Positions 1 through 6,807 of a stretch of 37,048 bases of DNA are shown one piece after another (positions within the stretch are counted from its first letter, which is position 1; every line of letters begins with the position of its first letter). The notes below the pieces were generated by a model, which was not told where the DNA came from, did not search any database, and saw only the letters and a list, made by a program, of their open reading frames with translations. The stretch comes from M3007 sp041741155 (GTDB lineage Bacteria > Bacteroidota > Bacteroidia > Chitinophagales > Saprospiraceae): assembly GCA_041741155.1 (NCBI GenBank), contig JBGSKO010000077.1, forward strand, positions 1 to 37,048, written 5' to 3'. The position numbers were made by a program, and so were the translations under genes.

Positions 1-89
1 TCTTTGACTTTACCCCGTTTAAATTGTTCACTAAAATTTCGGTTGTACTTCGATTGAATTTGAAACTTTTTGTCGCCTTTTTTTGACAT
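1..89 (-). CDS. Transposase N-terminus (OrfA/HTH type, partial)
   Basis: Partial reading frame starting at the ATG at 89-87 and leaving the window after 29 codons. The visible product begins MSKKGDKKFQIQSKYNRN and continues with FSEQFKRGKVK. A lysine-rich start followed by an F-S-E-x-F-K-R-x-K-V pattern is what I know from the first helix-turn-helix of IS3-type OrfA transposases, which bind the element's ends. The start codon lies 17 bp inside the terminal inverted repeat (106-131), the usual position for a first transposase frame. The family assignment rests on a short stretch. Function is inferred from the motif and from the flanking inverted repeat together. Confidence 0.6.
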   Translation of the reverse strand, partial: MSKKGDKKFQIQSKYNRNFSEQFKRGKVK

Positions 90-131
90 TACAGATTGAC
101 TTTTGAGGTCAAGCTATTTTAGGCAATGACA
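1..131 (-). mobile_element. Insertion sequence, 5' end (partial, runs off the window)
   Basis: The outer end of an insertion sequence. Reading inward (minus strand) from 131 to 106, the end begins TGTCATTGCCTAAAATAG and matches the sequence reading inward from 36912 to 36937 at 21 of 26 positions, including the shared blocks CCTAAAATA and CTTGACCT. That makes these the two terminal inverted repeats of one element type. The TG start is typical of IS3-like elements. A transposase-like reading frame starts just inside, at 89, and runs off the left edge. The DNA is AT-richer than the neighbouring genes. AAT (132-134) follows the end and may be half of a 3-bp target duplication, because AAT also precedes the right-hand copy (36909-36911). 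Confidence 0.75.
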
Positions 132-134
132 AAT

Positions 135-196
135 GATGAATAACGTAGTGTACTCTACGCAACTCATCACTCATCACTCATCGTTCATCACTCATT
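135..196. repeat. Heptad simple repeat with small central hairpin
   Basis: A tract of 7-nt repeats: one GATGAAT (135-141), a short hairpin of CGTAG and CTACG around TGTACT (about 144-159), then five heptads in the opposite orientation: ACTCATC three times, GTTCATC, ACTCATT (162-196). The two sides are approximate reverse complements, so the tract is a loose inverted pair. Its last two bases overlap the corA stop codon. The same heptad family precedes the start codons at 9934, 17147 and 36866. Here it lies at the 3' end of a gene, so its position differs from the other three. It might serve as a weak corA terminator, but there is no good U-tract. Confidence 0.8.
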
Positions 197-1253
197 AAAG
201 CCATTTATTCCTTCGGAAATAAGCCAACATACCCAGTATCGCGATGCCCATAACCCCGAGGACCATGAAGTAGCCGTATTTCCAGTGCAGCTCGGGCATG
301 TTGTCGAAGTTCATGCCATACACCCCGGCGATGAACGAGAGCGGGATGAAGATGGTGCTGATGATGGTGAGCAGGCGCATGACGTTGTTCAGGCGGTTGC
401 TCACTTCTGCCTGGTAGAGCGCTTCAACGCCGGAGAGTAGTTCGCGGTAGTTGTCAATGCTGTCGAGGATTTGGGTGACGTGGTCGGTCAGGTCGCGGAG
501 GTAGAGGCGGCTGGCGTCGTTGATGAGCGGGCTTTCACTGCGGTACAGGCGCATAGCGGCGTCGCGCAGGGGCACGAGTTGTCGGCGAAAATGGTTGATA
601 ACCCGCTTGAGATCGAAGATGCGGGCCTTTTGGTCGGGGTGTGTGCCGTTGCTGTGCAGTTCCGATTCCAGGTCATTCAGAACGGTTTCGATATCGTCGA
701 GTACGAGGTAGTAGTTGTCTACAACCGTATCCAGCAGGGAGTAGCCGAGGTAGTCGGATCCTTTTTTGCGCAAGCGACCAAGGCCTTCTTCCGCGCGTTT
801 TCGGACGATTTGAAAGGTGTCGTCTGGGTCTTCCTGAAACGAGATAACCAACCGTTCCCCGATGAATACGGCAATTTGCTCGCTGACCAATTCCCGGTTT
901 TCGATATCAAGGCGCAGGTTGTGCAGGATAAAAAACAGGGTATGATCGTATTCTTCTAATTTAGGCCGTTGCTGGGTGTTCAGCACGTCTTCCAGTGCCA
1001 GATGGTGCAGCTGAAAATCGGCGCCGATGCGCTCCACGATGGTTGTGTCGGCTAAGCTGCGAACATCCACCCACAAGGTGCCGCCCGGGTTTTGATGCCA
1101 TTGGGCAACGTAGCCTGTGTGTTCGCGGTATTCCGTTTCATCGAACCAAACGGAAAATACAGAAGTGGGATGTTCCGAACGATGGCCGGTATAGACTAAG
1201 GAGCCGGGCGGAAGCCCTTTTTTCCTGATTTTACGGTGTCTTCTTTTACCCAT
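195..1253 (-). CDS. corA: CorA-family magnesium/cobalt transporter
   Basis: CorA proteins form pentameric inner-membrane channels that take up Mg2+ (also Co2+ or Ni2+). The product is 352 residues from the chosen start. It has a long soluble N-terminal region with a run of helices (about 150-285) and two C-terminal membrane segments joined by the signature loop YGMNF (GMN at 313-315), ending with the basic tail FRRNKWL. The start at 1253 (MGKRRHRK) is preferred over an upstream in-frame start at 1322, which would overlap the promoter region and add a tail with no family match. A TAnnTTTG box lies only 5 bp upstream. Divergent from kdsA, with a 78-bp shared intergenic region. Family assignment is secure; the ion is inferred. 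Confidence 0.95.
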   Translation of the reverse strand: MGKRRHRKIRKKGLPPGSLVYTGHRSEHPTSVFSVWFDETEYREHTGYVAQWHQNPGGTLWVDVRSLADTTIVERIGADFQLHHLALEDVLNTQQRPKLEEYDHTLFFILHNLRLDIENRELVSEQIAVFIGERLVISFQEDPDDTFQIVRKRAEEGLGRLRKKGSDYLGYSLLDTVVDNYYLVLDDIETVLNDLESELHSNGTHPDQKARIFDLKRVINHFRRQLVPLRDAAMRLYRSESPLINDASRLYLRDLTDHVTQILDSIDNYRELLSGVEALYQAEVSNRLNNVMRLLTIISTIFIPLSFIAGVYGMNFDNMPELHWKYGYFMVLGVMGIAILGMLAYFRRNKWL

Positions 1254-1258
1254 GACGG

Positions 1259-1266
1259 CAAAGATA
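1259..1266 (-). promoter_or_regulatory. Candidate -7 box for corA
   Basis: On the minus strand this reads TATCTTTG, an exact fit to the Bacteroidota -7 consensus TAnnTTTG. It ends 5 nt before the corA ATG (1253), which would give an almost leaderless transcript. No convincing -33 TTG was found at the usual spacing. Confidence 0.5.
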
Positions 1267-1301
1267 GTAGAACAAATACCAACTACCCACCGCTCGCTGC
1301 A

Positions 1302-1309
1302 TACCTTTG
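1302..1309 (+). promoter_or_regulatory. Candidate -7 box for kdsA
   Basis: Reads TACCTTTG, an exact TAnnTTTG match, 22 nt before the kdsA ATG at 1332. This supports the shorter kdsA start, since the longer frame would begin upstream of the box. No clear -33 TTG. Confidence 0.55.
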
Positions 1310-1331
1310 CGCGCCAAAACAATACTGTTCC

Positions 1332-2162
1332 ATGGATTTACAAAGCAGTCTCCCCCGTCTGAAACACACCGACTCGGGTAACTTTTTCCTTATCGCCGGT
1401 CCCTGCGCTATCGAAGGCGAACAAATGGCCTTTGACATCGCCGGGCGCGTACGCGAGATGTGCGACCGGCTGGCCATACCGTTTATATTTAAGGGTAGCT
1501 ACCGCAAGGCAAACCGCAGCAAGCGCGACTCTTTCACCGGCATCGGCGACGAGCGGGCACTTGGTATTCTGAAAGCTGTTGGCGAAAAAATGGACATCCC
1601 GGTGACCACCGATATCCACACCGACCCGGAAGCCGTTATGGCTGCGGCGTTTGTGGATGTGCTGCAAATTCCTGCTTTCCTGTGTCGGCAAAGTAGTCTG
1701 CTGGCCGCCGCCGCCCAAACGGGGAAAGTGGTGAATATCAAGAAAGGGCAGTTCGTCAGCCCGGAAGCCATGCGCTTTGCCCGAGAAAAAGTCATGGAGG
1801 AGGACAATCCTAATGCCTGGCTCACGGAGCGGGGTACCACCTTCGGGTACCAGGATCTGATTGTTGATTTCCGGGGAATTCCGGTCATGCAATCGTTCGG
1901 CGGACCGGTGGTGCTGGACTGCACGCACTCCCTCCAGCAGCCCAACCAGAGCAGCGGTGTGACGGGCGGACGACCGGCGCTCATCGAAACCATCGCACGC
2001 GCCGGAATAGCGGTGGGTGTGGACGGGTTATTTATCGAGACGCACCCTAATCCTTCGGAAGCCAAATCGGACGGCGCCAATATGCTCCCACTGGACCGGT
2101 TGGAGGAATTATTGGAAAAACTGGTCCGGATACGGCAGGCAATCCGCATCGTCGGTGCATGA
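1332..2162 (+). CDS. kdsA: 3-deoxy-8-phosphooctulonate (KDO-8-P) synthase
   Basis: Condenses phosphoenolpyruvate with D-arabinose 5-phosphate to give KDO-8-phosphate, the first committed step of KDO synthesis for the lipopolysaccharide inner core. It is a cytoplasmic TIM-barrel enzyme. The 276-residue length is normal for the family. Visible signatures are LIAGPCAIEGEQ near the N-terminus (PEP-binding strand), the FKGSYRKANRSKRDSF stretch (phosphate binding and active-site lysine region), TTDIH, QIPAFLCRQ, and VVNIKKGQF. The start at 1332 (MDLQSSLPRL) is chosen because it gives family length and follows a TAnnTTTG promoter. An in-frame start at 1236 would add 32 unrelated residues overlapping corA. 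It implies a Gram-negative outer membrane, in line with the SusC and TonB genes nearby. Confidence 0.95.
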   Translation: MDLQSSLPRLKHTDSGNFFLIAGPCAIEGEQMAFDIAGRVREMCDRLAIPFIFKGSYRKANRSKRDSFTGIGDERALGILKAVGEKMDIPVTTDIHTDPEAVMAAAFVDVLQIPAFLCRQSSLLAAAAQTGKVVNIKKGQFVSPEAMRFAREKVMEEDNPNAWLTERGTTFGYQDLIVDFRGIPVMQSFGGPVVLDCTHSLQQPNQSSGVTGGRPALIETIARAGIAVGVDGLFIETHPNPSEAKSDGANMLPLDRLEELLEKLVRIRQAIRIVGA

Positions 2163-2220
2163 GGATGGTCGGGTTTTTACTACTGAATATGTCCAAAATG
2201 TGAATTTATAGGGGGCCTTG

Positions 2221-2250
2221 TTGGAAATTGTAAGGCTTACACTATTTTTA
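2221..2250 (+). promoter_or_regulatory. Candidate promoter of the exbB-exbD-exbD-tonB operon
   Basis: TTG at 2221-2223 is separated by 19 bp from TATTTTTA at 2243-2250. Spacing fits the Bacteroidota -33/-7 arrangement; the -7 box differs from TAnnTTTG only in its last base. Confidence 0.35.
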
Positions 2251-2291
2251 CCGCCGCAAAAAGTCGCTTCCTTAAAAAAACGGCACTGTTT

Positions 2292-2311
2292 TGCCTCCGG
2301 CATTTTTTTTT
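2292..2311 (+). terminator. Weak candidate terminator of kdsA
   Basis: A 4-bp stem (TGCC, loop TCC, GGCA) followed directly by nine T residues. The stem is short; the T-run is the main support. Confidence 0.3.
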
Positions 2312-2464
2312 GTTGCCACACACCACGTTTCTTTTCAGCCGCATCTTAGTTATTAAACGGGGCGGGAATGAACGGAAAGGTTCGCAAACCGGGTCAAACA
2401 GTCTGTTTCAGCAAGGAGGTACAACTCAAACTGTACATTCATTAATTCAAAACTAAAACGCAGC

Positions 2465-3292
2465 ATGACAGCAGCAAAAAACACTCCTGCTAAGAAGGAA
2501 CAAGGTGCAAACCCCGGCTCGATCTTTCCGTACATCGCGATCCCGGCTTGTTTCGTCTTGTCAACTTTGATTTTCTTGTACGTATTTGGTGACCCTGCCC
2601 ACTTTGTGGACGGCGATCCTACTAAAGATCCGCTCCCCGGTGACTACTTCGGTACAATCTACAAAGGCGGTTGGGTGGTACCCGTGTTGTTGGGTATGTT
2701 CTTCGTCACGATCGTATTCGTATTGGAGCGTGCTATCACGCTGAGCAAGGCTAACGGCTCCGGTAAAATTGACGACTTCGTCAAAAGCGTAAAATCTGCG
2801 CTGGACAAAGGTGATTTGGTCGCTGCGGAAGCTGTTTGCGACAAGCAAAAAGGATCGGTAGCGAATGTGGTTCGCGCTGGATTGTCCAAATACGGCGAAA
2901 TGACGCACGTTTCGGGCATGGAAAAAGACGACAAGATTCTTGCCATCCAGAAAGAAGTGGAAGAAGCTACCACGCTTGAACTGCCGATGCTGGAAAAGAA
3001 CCTCAATATTCTGGCTACGTTGGCCTCGACGGCGACCCTTATCGGTCTGTTTGGAACGGTATTGGGGATGATTCGCGCCTTCGCAGCACTTTCCACCGCC
3101 GGTGCACCGGACTCCAGTGCACTTGCTATGGGTATCTCGGAGGCTCTTATCAACACCGCACTTGGTATCGGTACGTCTGCTATCGCCATCATTTTTTACA
3201 ACTTCTTTACGGCGAAGATTGACGGCATGACCTACCGCATTGACGAGGCCGGTTACAGCCTGACACAGACGTTCGCTTCGAAACACGGTTAA
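2465..3292 (+). CDS. exbB: ExbB/TolQ/MotA-family proton channel
   Basis: Inner-membrane proton-channel subunit that, with ExbD, uses the proton gradient to energise TonB. The 275-residue product has an N-terminal membrane segment (about 21-40, FPYIAIPACFVLSTLIFLYV), a second one (about 70-90, VPVLLGMFFVTIVFVLERA), a long cytoplasmic loop, then two C-terminal segments carrying the conserved threonines in TATLIGLFGTVLGMI and NTALGIGTSAIAI. It is first of four co-directional genes spaced 68, 52 and 64 bp apart, the standard ExbB-ExbD-ExbD-TonB set of Bacteroidota. The substrate system is inferred: it could energise the SusC transporter in this window and others elsewhere. TolQ or AglQ-type roles are less likely given the adjacent TonB. 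Confidence 0.92.
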   Translation: MTAAKNTPAKKEQGANPGSIFPYIAIPACFVLSTLIFLYVFGDPAHFVDGDPTKDPLPGDYFGTIYKGGWVVPVLLGMFFVTIVFVLERAITLSKANGSGKIDDFVKSVKSALDKGDLVAAEAVCDKQKGSVANVVRAGLSKYGEMTHVSGMEKDDKILAIQKEVEEATTLELPMLEKNLNILATLASTATLIGLFGTVLGMIRAFAALSTAGAPDSSALAMGISEALINTALGIGTSAIAIIFYNFFTAKIDGMTYRIDEAGYSLTQTFASKHG

Positions 3293-3360
3293 TTTGAGTT
3301 TGAAGCAAAACGGGGCAAATGCCCCACTATTCACACGTAGTACTCAAAACTAATTGCATT

Positions 3361-4005
3361 ATGCCAAAACATAAGCCGCAACGTCATTCGCCTTCTGTGG
3401 ACATGACCGCTATGTGCGACGTATCGTTCTTGCTGCTCACGTTCTTCATGCTCACGGCAAAAGCCAAGCCGCAAGAACCGGTTGTTGTGGATACGCCCTC
3501 CTCCATTTCTCAAACGAAACTGCCCGATGCAGGTACGTTGACGATCATGGTGGACAAAGACGGTCGCGTGTTCCTGGATATGGCCGGGTCACATACCCGT
3601 GAGGCCTTGATCAATGACATGAACGAGCAATATCAGATGGGGATGTCCGAAGAGGAAAAACGCAAGTTTGCCATTTTCGGCGCCTTTGGTGTCCCGCGAA
3701 GCGGATTGCGACAATGGCTTGCATTGCCCTCCAGCGAACGCATGAGCGTGCCGGTGCCGGGAATCCCGACCGACTCGACCAACAACGAACTCGGCCCGTG
3801 GATACACAATGCCCGCCTTGCGCAGTTCCGAATGAAGCAAGAAGGTGTCGTAAAGGACGAATATGTGATTGTGGTTAAGGCAGACAAAGACACGCCCTAT
3901 TCATCTATTCAAAAGGTGGTCAATACCTTGGTGGATATCAATGTCAACAAGTTCAACTTGATCACGAACATGGAAGCGGACCCGAACAAAACAGACGCAC
4001 TTTAA
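3361..4005 (+). CDS. exbD: ExbD/TolR-family protein, first copy
   Basis: Proton-channel partner of ExbB: one N-terminal membrane helix and a periplasmic domain. The 214-residue product starts MPKHKPQRHSPSVDM and carries the helix with the essential aspartate in CDVSFLLLTFFML (about residues 20-33). The usual TPMxD context is TAMCD here. The periplasmic part includes an atypical insert (about 85-140, FGAFGVPRSGLRQWLALP) that the second copy lacks. The start at 3361 is preferred to an in-frame ATG at 3319, which adds 14 residues without family character. Two different ExbD copies side by side probably form a heteromeric dimer inside the ExbB pentamer (inference). Confidence 0.88.
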   Translation: MPKHKPQRHSPSVDMTAMCDVSFLLLTFFMLTAKAKPQEPVVVDTPSSISQTKLPDAGTLTIMVDKDGRVFLDMAGSHTREALINDMNEQYQMGMSEEEKRKFAIFGAFGVPRSGLRQWLALPSSERMSVPVPGIPTDSTNNELGPWIHNARLAQFRMKQEGVVKDEYVIVVKADKDTPYSSIQKVVNTLVDINVNKFNLITNMEADPNKTDAL

Positions 4006-4057
4006 CCTTGTGTGGTTCGGTACACAACTATTTCATCACCCATAACAGCATACCAAC

Positions 4058-4684
4058 ATGGCTGAAATTCAAACCGCGGATAGTGGTGCCAGAAAAAAAG
4101 GCGGTGGCAAGGTTCGATCCAAAAAGATGTCAACACGTGTTGACCTCACCCCGATGGTGGACTTGGCGTTCTTGCTTATTACGTTCTTCATGCTGACAAC
4201 CACGCTCGCCAAACCACAGATCATGCCTGTGGTGATGCCGGAGAAAGACGTGGAAATCGAGGATCTGGAGGCTACGAAAGAATCGCAGGTGCTCACGTTG
4301 CTTCTCGGAGCCAACGACAAGGTATATTACTACGAAGGCATTTCTGATGCTAAGCTGGACTCAACGGATTATTCCGCCGAAGGACTTCGCAAGGTGATCC
4401 TTGAAAAAAAGGACCGCGTGAAGCAACAACACGGCGAAATGGAACGCGACGACATAAAAAATCCAGGCCAGAAAAAGATGGTGTCCAAACTCAACGTAAT
4501 TATTAAGCCTACTCAGGATTCGCGTTACAAGAATCTGGTGGATGCTTTCGACGAGATGAAGATTACCAATGTGGCACTTTATGTCTTGCTGGATATCTCC
4601 AAGCAGGAAGAAGAGTTTATTCAAAATCCTGCTGGAGGTCTGAAGTTTTCTGTGGAGGAACAGGCTCAAGCAACAACTAAGTAG
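4058..4684 (+). CDS. exbD: ExbD/TolR-family protein, second copy
   Basis: 208 residues, diverged paralogue of the gene just upstream. After a lysine/arginine-rich N-terminus (cytoplasmic), the motif VDLTPMVDLAFLLITFFML (about 29-47) contains the membrane aspartate expected to carry protons. The periplasmic domain is charged and ends in a flexible Glu/Gln-rich tail. Lies 52 bp after the first exbD and 64 bp before tonB, in the same operon. The two copies differ enough to suggest distinct roles rather than recent duplication. Confidence 0.9.
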   Translation: MAEIQTADSGARKKGGGKVRSKKMSTRVDLTPMVDLAFLLITFFMLTTTLAKPQIMPVVMPEKDVEIEDLEATKESQVLTLLLGANDKVYYYEGISDAKLDSTDYSAEGLRKVILEKKDRVKQQHGEMERDDIKNPGQKKMVSKLNVIIKPTQDSRYKNLVDAFDEMKITNVALYVLLDISKQEEEFIQNPAGGLKFSVEEQAQATTK

Positions 4685-4748
4685 TTAGCGATTAGCATAG
4701 CCAAACGCGATACTGAACTAATGTTACAAACTATTAAAAACTAAAATT

Positions 4749-5588
4749 ATGGCTGAAGTAAAAGGCACGCCCGGGTACAAGGATATGCTGGATATCATCT
4801 TCGCCGATCGGAATCGGGCCTATGGCGCCTACCAACTGCGGCGATCATATCCCCAATACGTGGGCCGTGCGCTGGGTTATGGCGTGGCGCTGATCATCCT
4901 GTTCTTCGCGTTCCCGTTCATCATGTCGAAAGTATCGGGAGTACTCCAGCAGGATGATGCACCAATAGACGTGGTAGCCGAACTCGGCCCGCCGCCGGAT
5001 ATTGATCCGAACAATCCGCCGCCGCCGCCGCCGCCGCCGCCGCCTACACCGCCGCCGCCTACGCGATCAACGGTACAATTCGTGCCGCCAATCGTGAAAA
5101 AAGACGAAGAGGTAGCCGATAAGGAGCCGCCAACGGTGGAAGAGGTGATTGATACCAAAGCTGACGTGGGTAAGGAAACCAAGCAAGGCAACGACGAAGC
5201 TGCGCCGACGATTGAAGAAAACCCCTCAGATCTCAAGATTGTTGAGGCGCCCAAGCAAGTAGAGGAAAAAACGTACGAAATGTTTGACATCCAAAAGCCG
5301 CCGAGTTTTCCAGGCGGTGAGGGTGAATTGCTGAAATATTTGGCGGAAAACATTAAGTACCCCCCGCTTGCCCGCGAAAACAACATTCAGGGCGTCGTGG
5401 CACTCACGTTCGTTATCGCCAAAGACGGCAGCGTACGAGATGTGAACATTGTCAAGGATATTGGCGGTGGCTGTGGCAAGGAAGCAGTGCGCGTGGTGCA
5501 AACCATGCCCAAGTGGCTTCCGGGCGAAGCGAATGGCAACCCGGTAAAGGTGCGGTTTACCCTTCCGGTGCGTTTCAAATTGGAATGA
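4749..5588 (+). CDS. tonB: TonB-family energy-transducing protein
   Basis: Links the ExbB/ExbD motor to outer-membrane TonB-dependent transporters. The 279-residue product starts with a cytoplasmic segment (DIIFADRNRAYGAYQLRR), which is characteristic of Bacteroidota TonB, then one membrane helix (about 38-58), a proline run (ten prolines, Thr, four prolines; about 90-104), a charged linker and the C-terminal TonB domain (about 180-279: FPGGEGELLKYLAENIKYP, the GVV-LTFVIAKDGSV strand and the closing PVKVRFTLPVRFKLE). Last gene of the exbB operon, followed by a strong terminator. The linker is long enough to span the periplasm. Confidence 0.93.
   Translation: MAEVKGTPGYKDMLDIIFADRNRAYGAYQLRRSYPQYVGRALGYGVALIILFFAFPFIMSKVSGVLQQDDAPIDVVAELGPPPDIDPNNPPPPPPPPPPTPPPPTRSTVQFVPPIVKKDEEVADKEPPTVEEVIDTKADVGKETKQGNDEAAPTIEENPSDLKIVEAPKQVEEKTYEMFDIQKPPSFPGGEGELLKYLAENIKYPPLARENNIQGVVALTFVIAKDGSVRDVNIVKDIGGGCGKEAVRVVQTMPKWLPGEANGNPVKVRFTLPVRFKLE
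5016..5045 (+). repeat. CCG trinucleotide run encoding polyproline
   Basis: Nine consecutive CCG codons followed by CCT encode ten prolines in tonB. A pure codon run of this kind is prone to slippage in steps of three, so linker length may vary between strains. Such a run would also depend on EF-P for translation. Confidence 0.9.
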
Positions 5589-5689
5589 TCTATTGATTTT
5601 GAGGAGCGTTGCGTGATGATATTTGAGTTTTCCTTTTAGGTAATTCAGGTTTCATCAAGCAAAACTTATTGCCTCCTTTGTTATTAAAA

Positions 5690-5727
5690 AGAGTGTTGCG
5701 GGCTACGGCCGCAACGCTCTTTTTTTA
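5690..5727 (+). terminator. Rho-independent terminator of the exbB-tonB operon
   Basis: AGAGTGTTGCGG (5690-5701) pairs with CCGCAACGCTCT (5709-5720), 12 bp with one G-T pair, short loop, then seven T residues (5721-5727). A-residues before the stem can extend it against the T-tract. Confidence 0.9.
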
Positions 5728-5818
5728 TTTAAAAAATTGAAAAACAGTTGGTTGTGTGCGCACCAAAATGTTGTGAGGAGTCATCTTCCTTGTAACAATC
5801 ATTTTAAAATCAGCTGCT

Positions 5819-6652
5819 ATGACACACCAACCAAAACCGTCCCGCCAGGATTTGCTGGACATCGTCTTCGAAAATCGCAACCAATCCTACGGCGCGTATG
5901 CCTTGCGTCGCGCGTATCCGACAAACCTTGCCCGCGCATTGGGCGCCGGCACATTGCTTATTGCCACATTTGCCTTTTCAGTGCATTTGGCGTCCAATCT
6001 TGGAAAAAATGCAACGCCGCTCCAGGTATCCGGCGATCCGATCATTTGTTTTACATCGAATGATTTCAAGCCAAAACCGTTGTTCAAACTCCCGAAAGCT
6101 GCAGGGGCTTTGCCACCCAAAGCCCAGCAGCGGTTCGTGGCCCCTATGGTCATAGCTGATGCACAGGCGCCGGAATTGGACTACGCTGCGACACAGGAAG
6201 AACTGGTTCAATCGGATCGTGCAGTTGGCGTTTCCAGTCAAAATGGTGTTTCTGATGGGCCACCCAGCTTGCAAAATCTTGGTCTTGGATTGGGCGGAGG
6301 CGAAACGAATTCGTCTTCAGCAGGCAATCAAACTGTTTTTGACGGGGCTGACGTGCAAAAAATGCCTTCCTTCCCGGGGGGCGAACAAGAACTGCTGCGG
6401 TACCTGTCGAAACACATTCAGTATCCGGCTGCTGCACGTATGGCCGGGATACAAAGCCAGGTTGTAGTCTCGTTCACCGTGAATACAGATGGTTCGATCA
6501 GCGACCTTGTGGTGCTGAAAGATCCCGGCGCCGGATGTGGCAAGGAGGTGGTACGGGTGGTGTCGTCCATGCCGTACTGGATCCCGGGCGAAGCAAATGG
6601 ACATCCTGTGCGCGTACGTTTCTTTCTACCGGTACGGTTTGAACTGCGCTGA
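5819..6652 (+). CDS. TonB-like protein, second paralogue
   Basis: 277 residues, clearly a paralogue of the tonB at 4749. The N-terminus LLDIVFENRNQSYGAYALRR, the membrane helix that follows (about 40-60) and the C-terminal domain (about 178-277: FPGGEQELLRYLSKHIQYP, the VVVSFTVNTDGSI strand, VRVRFFLPVRFELR) align along their length. It lacks the polyproline run: the linker is shorter and rich in Gly, Ser, Asn and Gln (about 125-170). It sits between its own terminator and that of the first operon, so it is probably transcribed separately, which suggests a specialised partner transporter. It could be either a functional alternative TonB or a decaying copy; the open frame and intact domain favour function. 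Confidence 0.85.
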   Translation: MTHQPKPSRQDLLDIVFENRNQSYGAYALRRAYPTNLARALGAGTLLIATFAFSVHLASNLGKNATPLQVSGDPIICFTSNDFKPKPLFKLPKAAGALPPKAQQRFVAPMVIADAQAPELDYAATQEELVQSDRAVGVSSQNGVSDGPPSLQNLGLGLGGGETNSSSAGNQTVFDGADVQKMPSFPGGEQELLRYLSKHIQYPAAARMAGIQSQVVVSFTVNTDGSISDLVVLKDPGAGCGKEVVRVVSSMPYWIPGEANGHPVRVRFFLPVRFELR

Positions 6653-6746
6653 AAAAGCAAGCAGGCGAAACTGCAAATCTTGGTGAAAACACCAACCGCA
6701 GCGTTTGAACCGCAAATTGCAAAGCAAGCCACCTTTGCCTGAAAAG

Positions 6747-6785
6747 AAAAAGCCGCAGAAGAGTCAAACTCTTCTGCGGCTTTTT
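6747..6785. terminator. Bidirectional terminator between convergent genes
   Basis: A perfect 18-bp inverted repeat (6747-6764 and 6768-6785) with a 3-nt loop (CAA). A-run on one side and T-run on the other allow termination in both directions, serving the TonB paralogue (plus) and the TPR gene (minus). Confidence 0.93.
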
Positions 6786-6807
6786 CATAAGCATAAACTG
6801 GTTTCCG

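Larger units (their letters stand above)
2163..2464 (+). other. Intergenic region between kdsA and exbB
   Basis: 302 bp with no gene. It holds a possible weak kdsA terminator (2292-2311), a candidate promoter for the exbB operon (2221-2250) and a long leader of about 200 nt. I see no riboswitch-like conserved structure. Confidence 0.6.

Noticed and set aside
471..959. 162-codon open frame on the plus strand
   Set aside because: Antisense to corA; no start context or domain.
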